From assembly GCA_014649555.1 (NCBI GenBank), contig BMTG01000013.1, positions 124,001 to 188,000 of the forward strand: a stretch of 64,000 bases of DNA. Direction: 5' to 3'. This DNA comes from Streptomyces globisporus (GTDB lineage Bacteria > Actinomycetota > Actinomycetes > Streptomycetales > Streptomycetaceae). Positions 33,675-42,555 of the stretch are shown one piece after another (the first letter of the stretch is position 1; each line of letters starts with the position of its first letter). The notes beneath the pieces were generated by a model, which was not told the origin of the DNA, made no database searches, and saw nothing but the letters and a program-made list of their open reading frames with translations. A program made the position numbers and the translations under genes.

Positions 33675-33923
33675 ATGGGTGAGTCTCTGAAGACCTTCGT
33701 CGGCGGTACCGAGGTCGAGGTGCCCAACAGCATCCCGGACATCCGGGCGACGCTCCCCGAGGAGAGACGCGAGGAGTTCGACCTCGCGATCAACGAGGCG
33801 GGGGTGCACGAGATCCAGGCCGTCATGCGGCACTGGATGCTGGAGGCCGTCCCCGATCCCGAGGCCGAGAAGATCCTGGACCGGCTGGCGCGGGACGAGG
33901 CCGAGAGGCGGAGCGTCGCTTGA
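33675..33923 (+). CDS. Small acidic protein, antitoxin-like
   Basis: An 82-residue acidic protein (MGESLKTFVGGTEVEVPNSI, LPEERREEFDLAINEAGVHE, EKILDRLARDEAERRSVA). Helix prediction by eye shows two amphipathic helices and an acidic Arg/Glu-rich tail. GGGGAGAGC precedes the ATG. Its stop overlaps the next start by 4 bp. Size, order and overlap fit the antitoxin of a type II pair. No DNA-binding motif is obvious, so the call is from context. Confidence 0.6.
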   Translation: MGESLKTFVGGTEVEVPNSIPDIRATLPEERREEFDLAINEAGVHEIQAVMRHWMLEAVPDPEAEKILDRLARDEAERRSVA

Positions 33924-34162
33924 GCTTCCGTATCTCCTACGCACCGCCCGCCGACGACACCCTGGCCAAGATGCGCGGCGGCGAGTCCTTCCGGGACGAG
34001 ATGGTCCGCACCCTCGGCGACGAGCCGTACGGGCACGCCTCCTCCGCCGTCAAGAGCGAACGGGACCGGCGTGAGGCGACCGTCGCCGGGGCCATCGTCC
34101 TCTACTACGTCTCCCGGTCCGTCCTGACCGTGACCGTCGTCCGGCTCGTGCCTCTGCCCTGA
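33920..34162 (+). CDS. RelE/ParE-like small protein, putative toxin
   Basis: An 80-residue basic protein from TTG 33920, overlapping the upstream stop (TTGA). FRISYAPPADDTLAKMRGGE, then RDEMVRTLGDEPYGHASSAV, and the C-terminal strands AGAIVLYYVSRSVLTVTVVR follow the RelE/ParE order helix-helix-antiparallel strands. Translational coupling makes sense if product ratios matter. No ribosome- or gyrase-contact residues can be assigned with certainty. A terminator follows. Confidence 0.55.
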   Translation: MSFRISYAPPADDTLAKMRGGESFRDEMVRTLGDEPYGHASSAVKSERDRREATVAGAIVLYYVSRSVLTVTVVRLVPLP

Positions 34163-34172
34163 ACCCCCACGG

Positions 34173-34218
34173 CCGCGGCGCCCCTGCCCCGTGGTGGATC
34201 AGGACAGAGGCGCCGCGG
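34173..34218. terminator. Terminator between the small pair and a lipoprotein gene
   Basis: CCGCGGCGCC (34173-34182) and GGCGCCGCGG (34209-34218) form a perfect 10-bp stem between convergent genes. Confidence 0.75.
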
Positions 34219-34225
34219 GCGTACG

Positions 34226-35035
34226 TCAGGCGAGCTTCTTGTCCTGCGCCGCCACGACCTTCGTCGGCAGCTCGAACGTGACGTCTTCGCCGCCCGCCGC
34301 CGCCAGGTTGAAGGCGAAGAACGTGGCCACGGAGCCTCCCTTGCGCAGCGCCACCAGCTTGACCGGGGCGGTGGCACCGTCGGACTCGGAGGTGACCGTC
34401 CAGGCCAGGGCCTCGTCGCCGCCGGTGATCTTCTCCTCCGTCATCGAGACGACCTTCGTCGGCGTCCCCGCAACCGTGGCGGTGAAGCCGCCCGCGCAGT
34501 CCGCCGCGGCCTTCTTCAGCGCGGCGAAGGCGTCCGGTCCTGCCGACCCCTCGTACGAGCTCAGCGCGACGAACGTGGACGTCAGGTTGAAGGCGTCCTT
34601 GAACGCGTCGGCGCCCTCGCCCTTCGCCGCGTCCTCCAGCGACTTCTCGCCGTCGGTCTTCGGCTCGTCGATGACCTTGCGCTTCGTGGTGGCCACCGCG
34701 CCCTCCTGTGCCACGCCGGACAGGGCGTGGGCGACCGGCAGGCAGGCCTCCTTGTCGACCTTGACGCCGTCCGCCGGGACCTCGTCGGCCGGACCGGCCT
34801 TGGTGACCTTGGAGCCCTCGACGTCGCCCTGGGCGAGGGTGGCCTTCTCCAGCTCGGCGGCGGTGAGCGCCTTGGCGGGGGTCTTCGGGGCCGAGCTGCT
34901 TCCGTTCGCGGCGCCCTTCTCGTCCTTGCCGTCCTTGCCGTCGGCGTCCGACGAGCCGCTGCAGGCGGTGGCCAGCAGGGCGAGGGCGGCCGCGGAGGCG
35001 GCGAGGGCGGTACGTCGTACGGCAGTGGCGCGCAT
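34226..35035 (-). CDS. Lipoprotein, 269 aa, unknown function
   Basis: From ATG 35033-35035 (GGAGAG site) the signal peptide MRATAVRRTALAASAAALAL ends in the lipobox LATAC. A short acidic linker rich in Lys, Asp and Gly follows. The mature domain (~60-269) has two Cys residues (KEACLPVAHAL and AAADCAGGFTA) that could pair, and strands such as EALAWTVTSESDGATAPVKL. This resembles the Streptomyces lipoproteins related to mycobacterial LpqN/LprA only in general layout; I cannot name the family. Confidence 0.8.
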   Translation of the reverse strand: MRATAVRRTALAASAAALALLATACSGSSDADGKDGKDEKGAANGSSSAPKTPAKALTAAELEKATLAQGDVEGSKVTKAGPADEVPADGVKVDKEACLPVAHALSGVAQEGAVATTKRKVIDEPKTDGEKSLEDAAKGEGADAFKDAFNLTSTFVALSSYEGSAGPDAFAALKKAAADCAGGFTATVAGTPTKVVSMTEEKITGGDEALAWTVTSESDGATAPVKLVALRKGGSVATFFAFNLAAAGGEDVTFELPTKVVAAQDKKLA

Positions 35036-35253
35036 GGTTCTTCTCTCCGGTTCGGTGAGCAACCGCCCCTCTTCCGTACGGCACTTCGACGCCGTCTGGG
35101 ACGGGCCGTCGCAGTGATGCACACCTTACGATCGAACCCGTGAGCGAAGACCGGTCCGGCGACGCCCTTCCGTGATCGTGATTCCGTTGTGATCATCCTG
35201 TGAATGCACTGTGCGGAAGGGCTGTACAACCCTCCCGAAAGGACGTCATCCGC

Positions 35254-36363
35254 GTGTCCGACCAGGCCCCCGCCGCCCCTCCGCTCCCCCGCGTTCTCGA
35301 CGCCCTCGGGGTCGGCGAACGCGACATCGCGTCGATCGTCCCGCTCACCGGCGGCACGTACAACGCCGTCACCCGCGTCACGCTCGCCGACGGCCGCGAC
35401 TGGGTGGTCAAGACGCCCCCGCCGCACACCGCCGCCCTGCGCCACGAACGCGACCTGCTGGTCAACGAGGTCGCGTTCTACACCGCCGCCGCGCGGTCCG
35501 GCGGTCCTGCGATCCCCCGGGTCGTCCGCAGCGAAACGGATCCGGCCGCGCCGACCGGCGCGTACCTGGTCATGACCGCCCGCCCCGGCCGGCCCTGGCA
35601 CGAGGTGTCCCCCACGGCGGACGACGGGGACGAGCCCCGGCTGCGCACCGAACTCGGCCGTATCGTCGGTCAGTTGCACGGCGAGACCGGGGCCGCCACG
35701 TCCGGGTTCGGCTATCCCGCCGAGCCGTTCGGGCCCCTCGCCCCCACCTGGCGTACCGCGTTCACCGCGATGACCGAGGCCGTGCTCGCCGACGCCGAGA
35801 CCTACCGGGCCCGGCTGCCCTACCCCGTCGGCGACATCCGTACGGTGCTGGCGGGCGCCGCCCCCGTCCTGGACGAGGTGACCCGGCCCGCCCTCGTGCA
35901 CTTCGACCTGTGGCCGGGAAACCTGCTGGTCACGGGCGAGCCCGGCGCGCGGACGATCGGCGGGGTCATCGACGGGGAGCGGATGTTCTGGGGCGACCCG
36001 GTGGCCGACTTCGTCTCGCTCGCGCTCTTCGGGGACATCGAGCGGGACCGGGATTTCCTCGCCGGGTACGCCGAAGCCCGCGGTGGCAGGGTGGAGTTCA
36101 CGGATGCGCTCCGGACCCGCTATGCCCTGTACCGGAGTTACCTCTACCTCATCATGCTCGTCGAGACCGTTCCCCGTGCCGTCGGGGCCGAAGCCGCCGA
36201 CAGAACGTGGGAGTTGGTCGCTCCTCATCTCGTCGACGCTCTGGAGAGCATCCGGAATCACCTCAGCGCAGGCGCACACCCCGCTGTGCCTCGTACAGGT
36301 TGGCCGGGCGGACCGTCTCCGGACTCCCGTACGCCTCCAGGCGGGTGCGCAGGTCGCCGGTGA
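35254..36363 (+). CDS. APH/fructosamine-kinase-fold phosphotransferase
   Basis: A 369-residue protein from GTG 35254 (AAGGA 12 nt upstream). VPLTGGTYNAVTRVTLADGR is the P-loop-like N-lobe, LVHFDLWPGNLLV the catalytic loop (H-x-D...N), and GVIDGERMFWGDPVADF the metal-binding segment. This is the aminoglycoside/fructosamine kinase fold; the substrate is unknown. The last ~30 residues (after LESIRNHLSAG) look non-native and overlap the convergent gene by about 100 bp, suggesting the normal stop was lost. Confidence 0.85.
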   Translation: MSDQAPAAPPLPRVLDALGVGERDIASIVPLTGGTYNAVTRVTLADGRDWVVKTPPPHTAALRHERDLLVNEVAFYTAAARSGGPAIPRVVRSETDPAAPTGAYLVMTARPGRPWHEVSPTADDGDEPRLRTELGRIVGQLHGETGAATSGFGYPAEPFGPLAPTWRTAFTAMTEAVLADAETYRARLPYPVGDIRTVLAGAAPVLDEVTRPALVHFDLWPGNLLVTGEPGARTIGGVIDGERMFWGDPVADFVSLALFGDIERDRDFLAGYAEARGGRVEFTDALRTRYALYRSYLYLIMLVETVPRAVGAEAADRTWELVAPHLVDALESIRNHLSAGAHPAVPRTGWPGGPSPDSRTPPGGCAGRR

Positions 36364-37832
36364 AGTCCGGGACGTCGATCTGGCCGAACTCCCGCACCTC
36401 GTTGATGCCCACGGTCGCGCTGTACGGGGCGAGGCCGTCGATCTTCATCAGCCCGGCCCGCTCGTTGGTCACCCGGATGTTCCAGTGGGTGAAGCGCGCC
36501 CCGAACAGCGGGCCCGCGCTCGCGTCGCCGCCGTGGACGCCGTCGTTGTTCACCGTGATGTCGGTGCGGACGTCGGCGAACGGCATCCCCCGGTGCGAGT
36601 CGAACGTGCCCGTCTCCATCCGGCCGCGCGACCAGACGTTGTAGCTGGACAGGCCCTCGACGTTGATGCCGTGGAGCTGGGTGCCGGCGGGCGCGGGGGT
36701 CGTGCGGGCGGAGATGGTGAAGTCCTCGACCAGGTTGTCGTGCGAGCCCTCGCGGCAGTAGTACGGGTGGTGCGCGCCGCGCCCCTCGACCGGACCCGGT
36801 GAGCGGGGTGACGAGGGTGGTCAGCCGGGGATCCCACTCGGGGCGCAGGTCGAGCGGGAGCGGGCGTTCCAGGGTGATCCGGCGGCCCCGGACGCCCGTG
36901 ATGCGGACCGGCCATTCGTAGGGGACGTACGAGGTCAGCTTGGTCTTGTCGGCCCAGGTGTACGCCCGCGCGCCCGCGCCGTCGCCCGCCATGTGCTGGA
37001 GCAGCGTGTGGCCGGTGTCGTCGGCGAGGCGGAGGAGGACGAGCTGTCCGGGCCGCAGATTCCGGGCGTCGGCGACGGTGACTGTACGGTCGCCCCGGCG
37101 GGCGGGGGCCGGGACGGCGAGGGTGCGCCATGCGTCGCGGCGGTTGCCGGTCCAGCCTTCGAAGGGCCATTCCCGGGCGCGGATCGCGTCGGCCAGTGAG
37201 GCCCAACGGCCCTTCGGGCAGAGCCAGATGAGGCCACCGGCCCAGGACCAGCTGGACTTGTCGCCGCCGTACCGGCTGCCGTAGACGCCGATGAGTTCGG
37301 TGAGGCTGCGGGTCGCGTACAGCGTCGTCGCCCCGCTGCCCGCGCCGCGCACCACGACGTCGTTGTGGCCGATGCGGATGACGTCGTCGATGCGGTACGT
37401 CCCGGCCGGGATGGTCACCGTGCCACCGCCGCGCTCTCCGGCGGCGGCGATGGCACGGTTGATCGCGGGCGCGGCGTCGGCCGAGCCGTCGGGGCGGGCT
37501 CCGTGGTCGCGTACGACGTCGATGACGAGGCCGCGCCCGCCACGGCGCGGGAGGCCGGATCCCGCGCGGTAGCCGGCGCGGCCGACGAAGGGGATCTGGG
37601 GGTGGGTGAAGGGGGTGGCGGCGAACTCCCGCCACAGGGCGGCGTCCCGGACCGGGCGGGCCTCCAAGGGTGGGGCCGCTGACGCCCGGGCCGTCCCCGC
37701 AGTCGCGACGGACGCCGCTGCGGCCACGGCGCCGCCGAGGACCGTACGTCTGGCGACAACCCCCCGGTCGCCCCCGCCGCAATCGCCGCTTCCCGTCCCC
37801 CGGTGCGTCGCCATACCCGAACCGACTTTCAT
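36263..37832 (-). pseudogene. Tat-exported right-handed beta-helix protein, frameshifted
   Basis: The frame from 37832 gives a Tat signal (VARRTVLGGAVAAAASVAT), then a pectate-lyase/GH55-like beta-helix start (VIDVVRDHGARPDGSADAAP, AINRAIAAAGERGGGTVTIP, AGTYRIDDVIRIGHNDVVV). It stays coherent to LTTLVTPLTG near 36795. There the coding sense moves to another frame that continues HHPYYCREGSHDNLVEDFTI down to the stop at 36263 (FTGDLRTRLEAYGSPETVRP). One extra G in a GGG run (plus-strand CCC near 36794-36799) explains it. This could be a real mutation or a sequencing error. The restored protein would be about 520 residues. ATG 37814 is an alternative start. Confidence 0.8.
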
Positions 37833-37944
37833 GTATGTGAATGACGTTCATGTGTACGTTGGCGGCGAGCATGGCACGACTCGGCGGCGCAGGGAAAGAC
37901 CCGTGCGCCGCCGAGAGAGGCAAGTATTCAGCTGGGGGCGGGCG

Positions 37945-38457
37945 TCAGCTGTCGGACGTGCCTCGGGTCAGATGACTGAACGCATCCAGGTTGCGGGTGG
38001 ACTCGCCGCGCGCCACCCGCCACGCGTACTCCTTGCGGATCGAGCTCGCGAAACCCAGCTCCAGCAGGGTGTTGAACGCCCCGTCGGCCGCTTCGAGGAT
38101 CACGCCGAACAGCCGGTCCAGCTCCTCGGCGGTGACCACCGAGAGGGGGAGCTTGCCGACCAGGTAGACGTCGCCCAGCGAGTCGATCGCGTAACTCACC
38201 CCGAACAGGCGGAGGTTGCGCTCCAGCAGCCAGCGGTGCACCTCGGCGTCGTTCTCGTCCGGGTGCCGGACGACGAACGCGTTGAGGGAGAGGGAGTGCT
38301 TGCCGACGATCAGGGAACAGGTCGTCGACAGCTTGCGGGTGCCCGGCAGGGTCACGACGTAGTTGCCGCGCTCCGGGCTCTCCCATGCGAGCCCGGCATC
38401 GTTCAGCGTCGCCTCGATGACCTGGGCCGCTGCTGTCTCGTCGGGTGCGTCAGCCAT
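37945..38457 (-). CDS. YbjN domain-containing protein
   Basis: A 170-residue protein of the YbjN/T3SS-chaperone-like fold: NYVVTLPGTRKLSTTCSLIV, HSLSLNAFVVRHPDENDAEV, LVGKLPLSVVTAEELDRLFG, then two C-terminal helices. In Actinobacteria it is a constant neighbour of mshA (gap of ~135 bp here). The role is unknown; the fold suggests a chaperone or regulator. ATG at 38455-38457. Confidence 0.88.
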   Translation of the reverse strand: MADAPDETAAAQVIEATLNDAGLAWESPERGNYVVTLPGTRKLSTTCSLIVGKHSLSLNAFVVRHPDENDAEVHRWLLERNLRLFGVSYAIDSLGDVYLVGKLPLSVVTAEELDRLFGVILEAADGAFNTLLELGFASSIRKEYAWRVARGESTRNLDAFSHLTRGTSDS

Positions 38458-38593
38458 GCAGCGAGCGTACGACAGCCCGGTGCGGGCGGCAGGAGGGGCC
38501 TCGGCCGTGGTGCCACCGGGCCTCGGCCCTGATGTACTCCGGGCCTCGGACGGGGTGAGCCCCGGGCCTCGTGCGCGATGCGCCCCGGGCGGG

Positions 38594-39946
38594 TCAGCCG
38601 TGGTGCGCCCGGGCCCGGCGCCGGTGGTCGCAGAGCGCGGCCGTGTACACGTCGGCGGTCGCCGACGCGGCCGTGTCCCAGCCGAAGGACTGGGCGTGCG
38701 CCGCGGCGGCCGCCCCCATCCGGTCGACCAGCTCCGGCGCGTCCGCGAACCGCCCGAGCGCGCGGGCGTACGCCTCCGGTTCGTGCCCGGGTATCAGGAA
38801 GCCGCTGACCTCGTCGCGCACCGCGACCGGGAGTCCGCCCACGGCCGCCGCGACGACCGGCGTACCGGTCGCCTGGGCCTCGATGGCGACCAGGCCGAAG
38901 GACTCGCTGTACGACGGCATGACCAGCACCGACGCGGCCCGGAACCAGTCCGCCAGCAGATCCTGGCCCACCGGCGGGCAGAACCGGACGACGTCGGCGA
39001 TACCGAGGCGCGCGGCCAGCTTCTGGAGCCCCTCGGGCTTGGCGAGCCCGCTGCCGCTCGGTCCGCCGACCACCGGCACCACGATGCGCGAGCGCAGCGA
39101 CGGGTCCCTCTCCAGCAGCACGGCCACCGCGCGCAGCAGCACGTCCGGGGCCTTCAGCGGCTGGATGCGGCCCGCGAAGAGCGGGATCAGCGCGTCCTGC
39201 GGCAGGCCGAGCCGGGCGCGCGCGGCGGCGCGGCCGTCGGCCCGGCGGAAGCGGTCGAGGTTGACGCCGGGGTGGACGACGGCGACGGCGGCCGGATCGG
39301 CGCCGTAGAAGCGGACGAGGTCGTCGGCCTCCTCGGCGGTGTTGGCGATCAGCCGGTCGGAGGCGTTCACGATCTGGGTCTCGCCGATGACCCGGGCGGG
39401 CGGCTCGGGGGTGTCGCCCTCGGCGAGCGCGGCGTTCTTGACCTTGGCCATGGTGTGCATGGCGTGCACGAGCGGGACGCCCCAGCGCTGCGCGGCCAGC
39501 CAGCCGACCTGGCCGGAGAGCCAGTAGTGGGAGTGCACGAGGTCGTAGTAGCCGGGGCGCTGACCGGCCCAGGCCTGCATCACGCCGTGGGTGAAGGCGC
39601 AGAGCTGGGCGGGCAGGTCCTCCTTGGCGAGACCTTCGTACGGTCCGGCGTCGACGTGCCGGACCAGGACGCCGGGGGCCAGCTCGACCGCGGGGGCCAG
39701 GGAGCCGGTGGTCGCCCGGGTGAAGATCTCGACCTCGATGTCGATCGCGGCGAGGCGCTTGGCCAGTTCGACGATGTAGACGTTCATCCCGCCCGCGTCG
39801 CCGGTACCGGGCTGGTGGAGGGGGGAGGTGTGCACGGAGAGCATCGCGATGCGGCGCGGCTTGCGGGAGGCCCCGGAGAAGCCTCCGGGGAACCTGAGCC
39901 GCGCGGCCGTCCGGGTGGAGCCGAGCCGGGAGACGTACTGGCTCAC
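38594..39946 (-). CDS. mshA: D-inositol 3-phosphate glycosyltransferase MshA
   Basis: A 450-residue GT-B enzyme of family GT4 that starts mycothiol synthesis by joining GlcNAc from UDP-GlcNAc to inositol 3-phosphate. Motifs: [71 protein letters not shown] and the EX7E-like [20 protein letters not shown] at 39944-39946 (MSQYVSRLG) with AGGAGG upstream matches the usual Streptomyces start; the longer frame upstream is out. The mshB, mshC and mshD genes are elsewhere. Confidence 0.96.
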   Translation of the reverse strand: MSQYVSRLGSTRTAARLRFPGGFSGASRKPRRIAMLSVHTSPLHQPGTGDAGGMNVYIVELAKRLAAIDIEVEIFTRATTGSLAPAVELAPGVLVRHVDAGPYEGLAKEDLPAQLCAFTHGVMQAWAGQRPGYYDLVHSHYWLSGQVGWLAAQRWGVPLVHAMHTMAKVKNAALAEGDTPEPPARVIGETQIVNASDRLIANTAEEADDLVRFYGADPAAVAVVHPGVNLDRFRRADGRAAARARLGLPQDALIPLFAGRIQPLKAPDVLLRAVAVLLERDPSLRSRIVVPVVGGPSGSGLAKPEGLQKLAARLGIADVVRFCPPVGQDLLADWFRAASVLVMPSYSESFGLVAIEAQATGTPVVAAAVGGLPVAVRDEVSGFLIPGHEPEAYARALGRFADAPELVDRMGAAAAAHAQSFGWDTAASATADVYTAALCDHRRRARAHHG

Positions 39947-40148
39947 CTCGTCGGTCCTCCTCGTTAGGGGCATGCTGCGGGGAAGGGCGTGGGGTCCCTC
40001 CGAAGGTCGAAACAGTGGAATGCCGCCTTTCATTTCCGTTTTGCCAAATCATTACGCGGCCCACGGCGCGTCGCCCCGCGCGCCCGCCCGGCCCGGGCGG
40101 GACCAGGCGGAACCGGGTGCCCCGCACCGCGTCGCCTACCCTCGACCC

Positions 40149-40934
40149 ATGCGCCAGCGCCCCATCGGCACCGCCACCCGCGGGACCACCAACCCGAACC
40201 GGCTGCGCCGCATGGACCGCTGGATCGCCGACGCCCACGGCCCCGCCCTGCGCCGCGCCGGGACGCCGGTGGCCGTCGATCTCGGGTACGGGGCGGCCCC
40301 CTGGACCGCCGTCGAGCTGCTGGCCCGACTCCGTACCGCCGAGCCGCGCACCGCCGTGGCGGGGATCGAGATCGACCCGGACCGGGTCGCGGCGGCGAAG
40401 CCGTACGAGCGGGAGGGGCTCACCTTCGTGCACGGGGGCTTCGAGGTGCCCCTGGCGGTACGGCCCCTGCTCATCCGGGCGGCGAACGTGCTGCGCCAGT
40501 ACGACGAGGACCAGGTCGCCGAGGTCTGGTCGCGGCTGTCTTCCCGCCTCGACGCGGACGGGCTCCTGGTGGAGGGGACCTGCGACGAGATCGGCCGCCG
40601 GCACGTCTGGGTGGCCCTGGGGCCCGAGGGGCCGCGCACGGTCACCTTCGCGACCCGGCTCGGCTCGCTGGAGCGCCCCTCCGACCTGGCGGAACGCCTG
40701 CCGAAGGCGCTGATCCACCGCAATGTGCCGGGCGAGCCGGTCCACGCGTTCCTGCGGGACTTCGACCGGGCGTGGGCGGCGGCCTCCCCGTACGCCTCGC
40801 TGGGTGCGCGGCAGCGCTGGATCGCGGCGGTGCGGGCGGTGGCCGCCGACTGGCCGGTGACGGACGGGGTACGGCGGTGGCGGCAGGGCGAGATCACCGT
40901 GGAGTGGGACGCGCTGCGGCCCACCGGGCACTGA
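40149..40934 (+). CDS. Class I SAM-dependent methyltransferase
   Basis: A 261-residue protein divergent from mshA. PVAVDLGYGAAPWTAVELLA is motif I, VAGIEIDPDRVAAAKPY motif II, and LLIRAANVLRQYDEDQVAEV follows motif III. The middle strand FVHGGFEVPL is also typical of the Streptomyces proteins at this locus. Acceptor unknown; it could act on a small molecule or rRNA. The ATG at 40149 fits the start MRQRPIGTATRGTTNPNRL. Confidence 0.85.
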   Translation: MRQRPIGTATRGTTNPNRLRRMDRWIADAHGPALRRAGTPVAVDLGYGAAPWTAVELLARLRTAEPRTAVAGIEIDPDRVAAAKPYEREGLTFVHGGFEVPLAVRPLLIRAANVLRQYDEDQVAEVWSRLSSRLDADGLLVEGTCDEIGRRHVWVALGPEGPRTVTFATRLGSLERPSDLAERLPKALIHRNVPGEPVHAFLRDFDRAWAAASPYASLGARQRWIAAVRAVAADWPVTDGVRRWRQGEITVEWDALRPTGH

Positions 40935-40969
40935 GATCTTCCCCGATCGGACAGAGATCGCCCGGTCCG

Positions 40970-40995
40970 GGAACGCCACGGGGGCATCGTTCGTC
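40970..40995 (+). promoter_or_regulatory. ECF-type (SigE-like) promoter candidate
   Basis: GGAAC at 40970-40974 and CGTC at 40992-40995 with a 17-nt spacer resemble promoters of cell-envelope-stress ECF sigma factors in Streptomyces. They lie ~157 bp before the NlpC/P60 gene, whose product acts on the cell wall. The match is short, so support is weak. Confidence 0.3.
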
Positions 40996-41151
40996 CCTGT
41001 GGGTGGGGATGACGAAGTGGCCCTGTGCGGGCGCTATGTGACGTGCCGGGCGCCGTCGGCCTCTGTTGCTTTGGAGGACGACATGGCACGATCGCGACGT
41101 TGCCGAAAAGTTACTGACGGTAAGTCAGATATGCGCCCGGAGGGGGAGCTC

Positions 41152-42240
41152 GTGAACCGACGCCACTGCGCCACGGCCGCCATCACGCTGGTCTGTGCGC
41201 TGGCCCTGCTGACGTCCACGGGCCAGGCCTCGGCCGCCCCGGTTCCGGAGCCCTCGCCCTCCTCGTCCTCCGCCCCGGTGACCGGCTCGCCGCAGCGCTA
41301 CTCCAACGCGGACCTGGAGAAGGTCCGCGAGCAGATCGAGACGCTGTACCGGAAAGCGGGGGCTGCGACCGACGCGTACAACCTCGCCGAGGAGCAGACG
41401 AAGAAGCAGTCCGGCGAGATCGTGAAGCTGGCCAAGGCGATCGTCGACGGCCAGGCGCGTATCGCCGCGTTGAAGGACCGGGCCGGCGCCCAGGCCCGGG
41501 AGCAGTACCGCAACGGCGGCCTGCCGCCGGGCGCGCAGCTGGCCCTGAGCAACGACCCGAAGCTCTTCCTGGACGGGATCAACAAGGTCCGCCAGGGCCA
41601 GCAGGCCTCCAAGTCGCTGCTGACCGAGCTGAACCAGACGCAGCAGGACCTGGAGACGTACACCCAGGACGCCAGCGCCAACTGGGAGAAGCTGGAAGCG
41701 AACCGGGTCAAGCAGGCCAAGGCCAAGAAGAAGATCAACGCGCAGATCAAGGCGGCGGAGAAGCTCGAATCGCGGCTGGAGAAGAAAGAGCGCGACCGAC
41801 TGCGCCGGCTGGAGCAGGACGCGGCGAACGAGGCGCAGACCGCCTGGCTCTCCTCCGGCGCGATCAAGGACGTCAGCGGCGAGGCGAGCGGGGCCGGAGC
41901 GGCGGCGGTGGCCTTCGCGACGGCGCAGATCGGCAAGCCGTACGTCTGGGGGGCCGAGGGCCCCGGTTCGTACGACTGCTCCGGCCTGACCTCCCAGGCC
42001 TGGCTGGCGGCGAAGCGGCCGATCCCGCGCACCTCGCAGGAGCAGTGGCGGCTGCTGCCGCGCATCGACATCCAGGACATGCGCCCCGGCGACCTGATCA
42101 TCTACCACGCCGACGCCAGCCACGTCGGGATGTACGTCGGCGACGGCGCGATCGTCCACTCCCCGCGCCCCGGCCGGAACGTCACGCTGGCGGGCGCCGG
42201 CTCGATGAAGATCCTCGGCGTGGTCCGCCCGGACAAGTAG
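41152..42240 (+). CDS. Secreted NlpC/P60 (C40) peptidoglycan endopeptidase
   Basis: A 362-residue protein from GTG 41152 (AGGGGGAG site). The signal peptide RHCATAAITLVCALALLTST ends near ASAAP. Residues ~50-220 form a long coiled coil (LEKVREQIETLYRKAGAATD, AKKKINAQIKAAEKLESRLE). The C-terminal NlpC/P60 domain has catalytic Cys (SYDCSGLTSQAW), His (DASHVGMYVGDGAIVHSPR) and a third polar residue near the end. It probably cleaves gamma-D-Glu-diaminopimelate bonds, like RipA/CwlO-type hydrolases whose coiled coil controls activity. ATG 41131 is an alternative start. Confidence 0.92.
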   Translation: MNRRHCATAAITLVCALALLTSTGQASAAPVPEPSPSSSSAPVTGSPQRYSNADLEKVREQIETLYRKAGAATDAYNLAEEQTKKQSGEIVKLAKAIVDGQARIAALKDRAGAQAREQYRNGGLPPGAQLALSNDPKLFLDGINKVRQGQQASKSLLTELNQTQQDLETYTQDASANWEKLEANRVKQAKAKKKINAQIKAAEKLESRLEKKERDRLRRLEQDAANEAQTAWLSSGAIKDVSGEASGAGAAAVAFATAQIGKPYVWGAEGPGSYDCSGLTSQAWLAAKRPIPRTSQEQWRLLPRIDIQDMRPGDLIIYHADASHVGMYVGDGAIVHSPRPGRNVTLAGAGSMKILGVVRPDK

Positions 42241-42555
42241 GGCCATCGAAGAGGTCCGGGCGACGCGAACCGGGCGCCATGAACGGCCCGCGGACTCGGC
42301 TGCCCGGGCGCCTGTGAGCGGGGCCACGCCGCCGTCCGTGGGCGCGTGATGTTTGTCATGGGCGCTTCCGCCCCCGTACGGCCGCCCGGTGCGCCGGATC
42401 CGTGCCGGGACGCGGCTTATGACGGCGCATATGACAGGGGCCGCTCCCCGCGCGCCATTCCGTTCCCCCGCCGCGGACCGCTATCGTCCCCGACTGGCGG
42501 ATCGTCGATCGTCGACCCGCCGCGCCCTCGGGGGGAGGGAAGGAAACCCGAACCG
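42241..42555. other. 315-bp gap upstream of the receiver-PP2C gene
   Basis: No gene is seen. Just before the next gene, CGCTATCGTCCC could be part of a promoter, and GGCGG...CCGCC with inner ATCGTCGATCGTCGAC (about 42496-42522) forms an imperfect dyad close to the expected transcription start. No terminator stem of high quality follows the NlpC/P60 gene. Confidence 0.45.

Noticed and set aside
34226-35122. Longer start for the lipoprotein (30 more residues)
   Set aside because: It would place the signal peptide internally; ATG 35033-35035 has a GGAGAG site and starts the lipoprotein signal.
40935-41151. c-di-AMP (ydaO) riboswitch upstream of the NlpC/P60 gene
   Set aside because: Such switches often precede cell wall hydrolase genes in Streptomyces, but the conserved helices could not be assembled here by eye.
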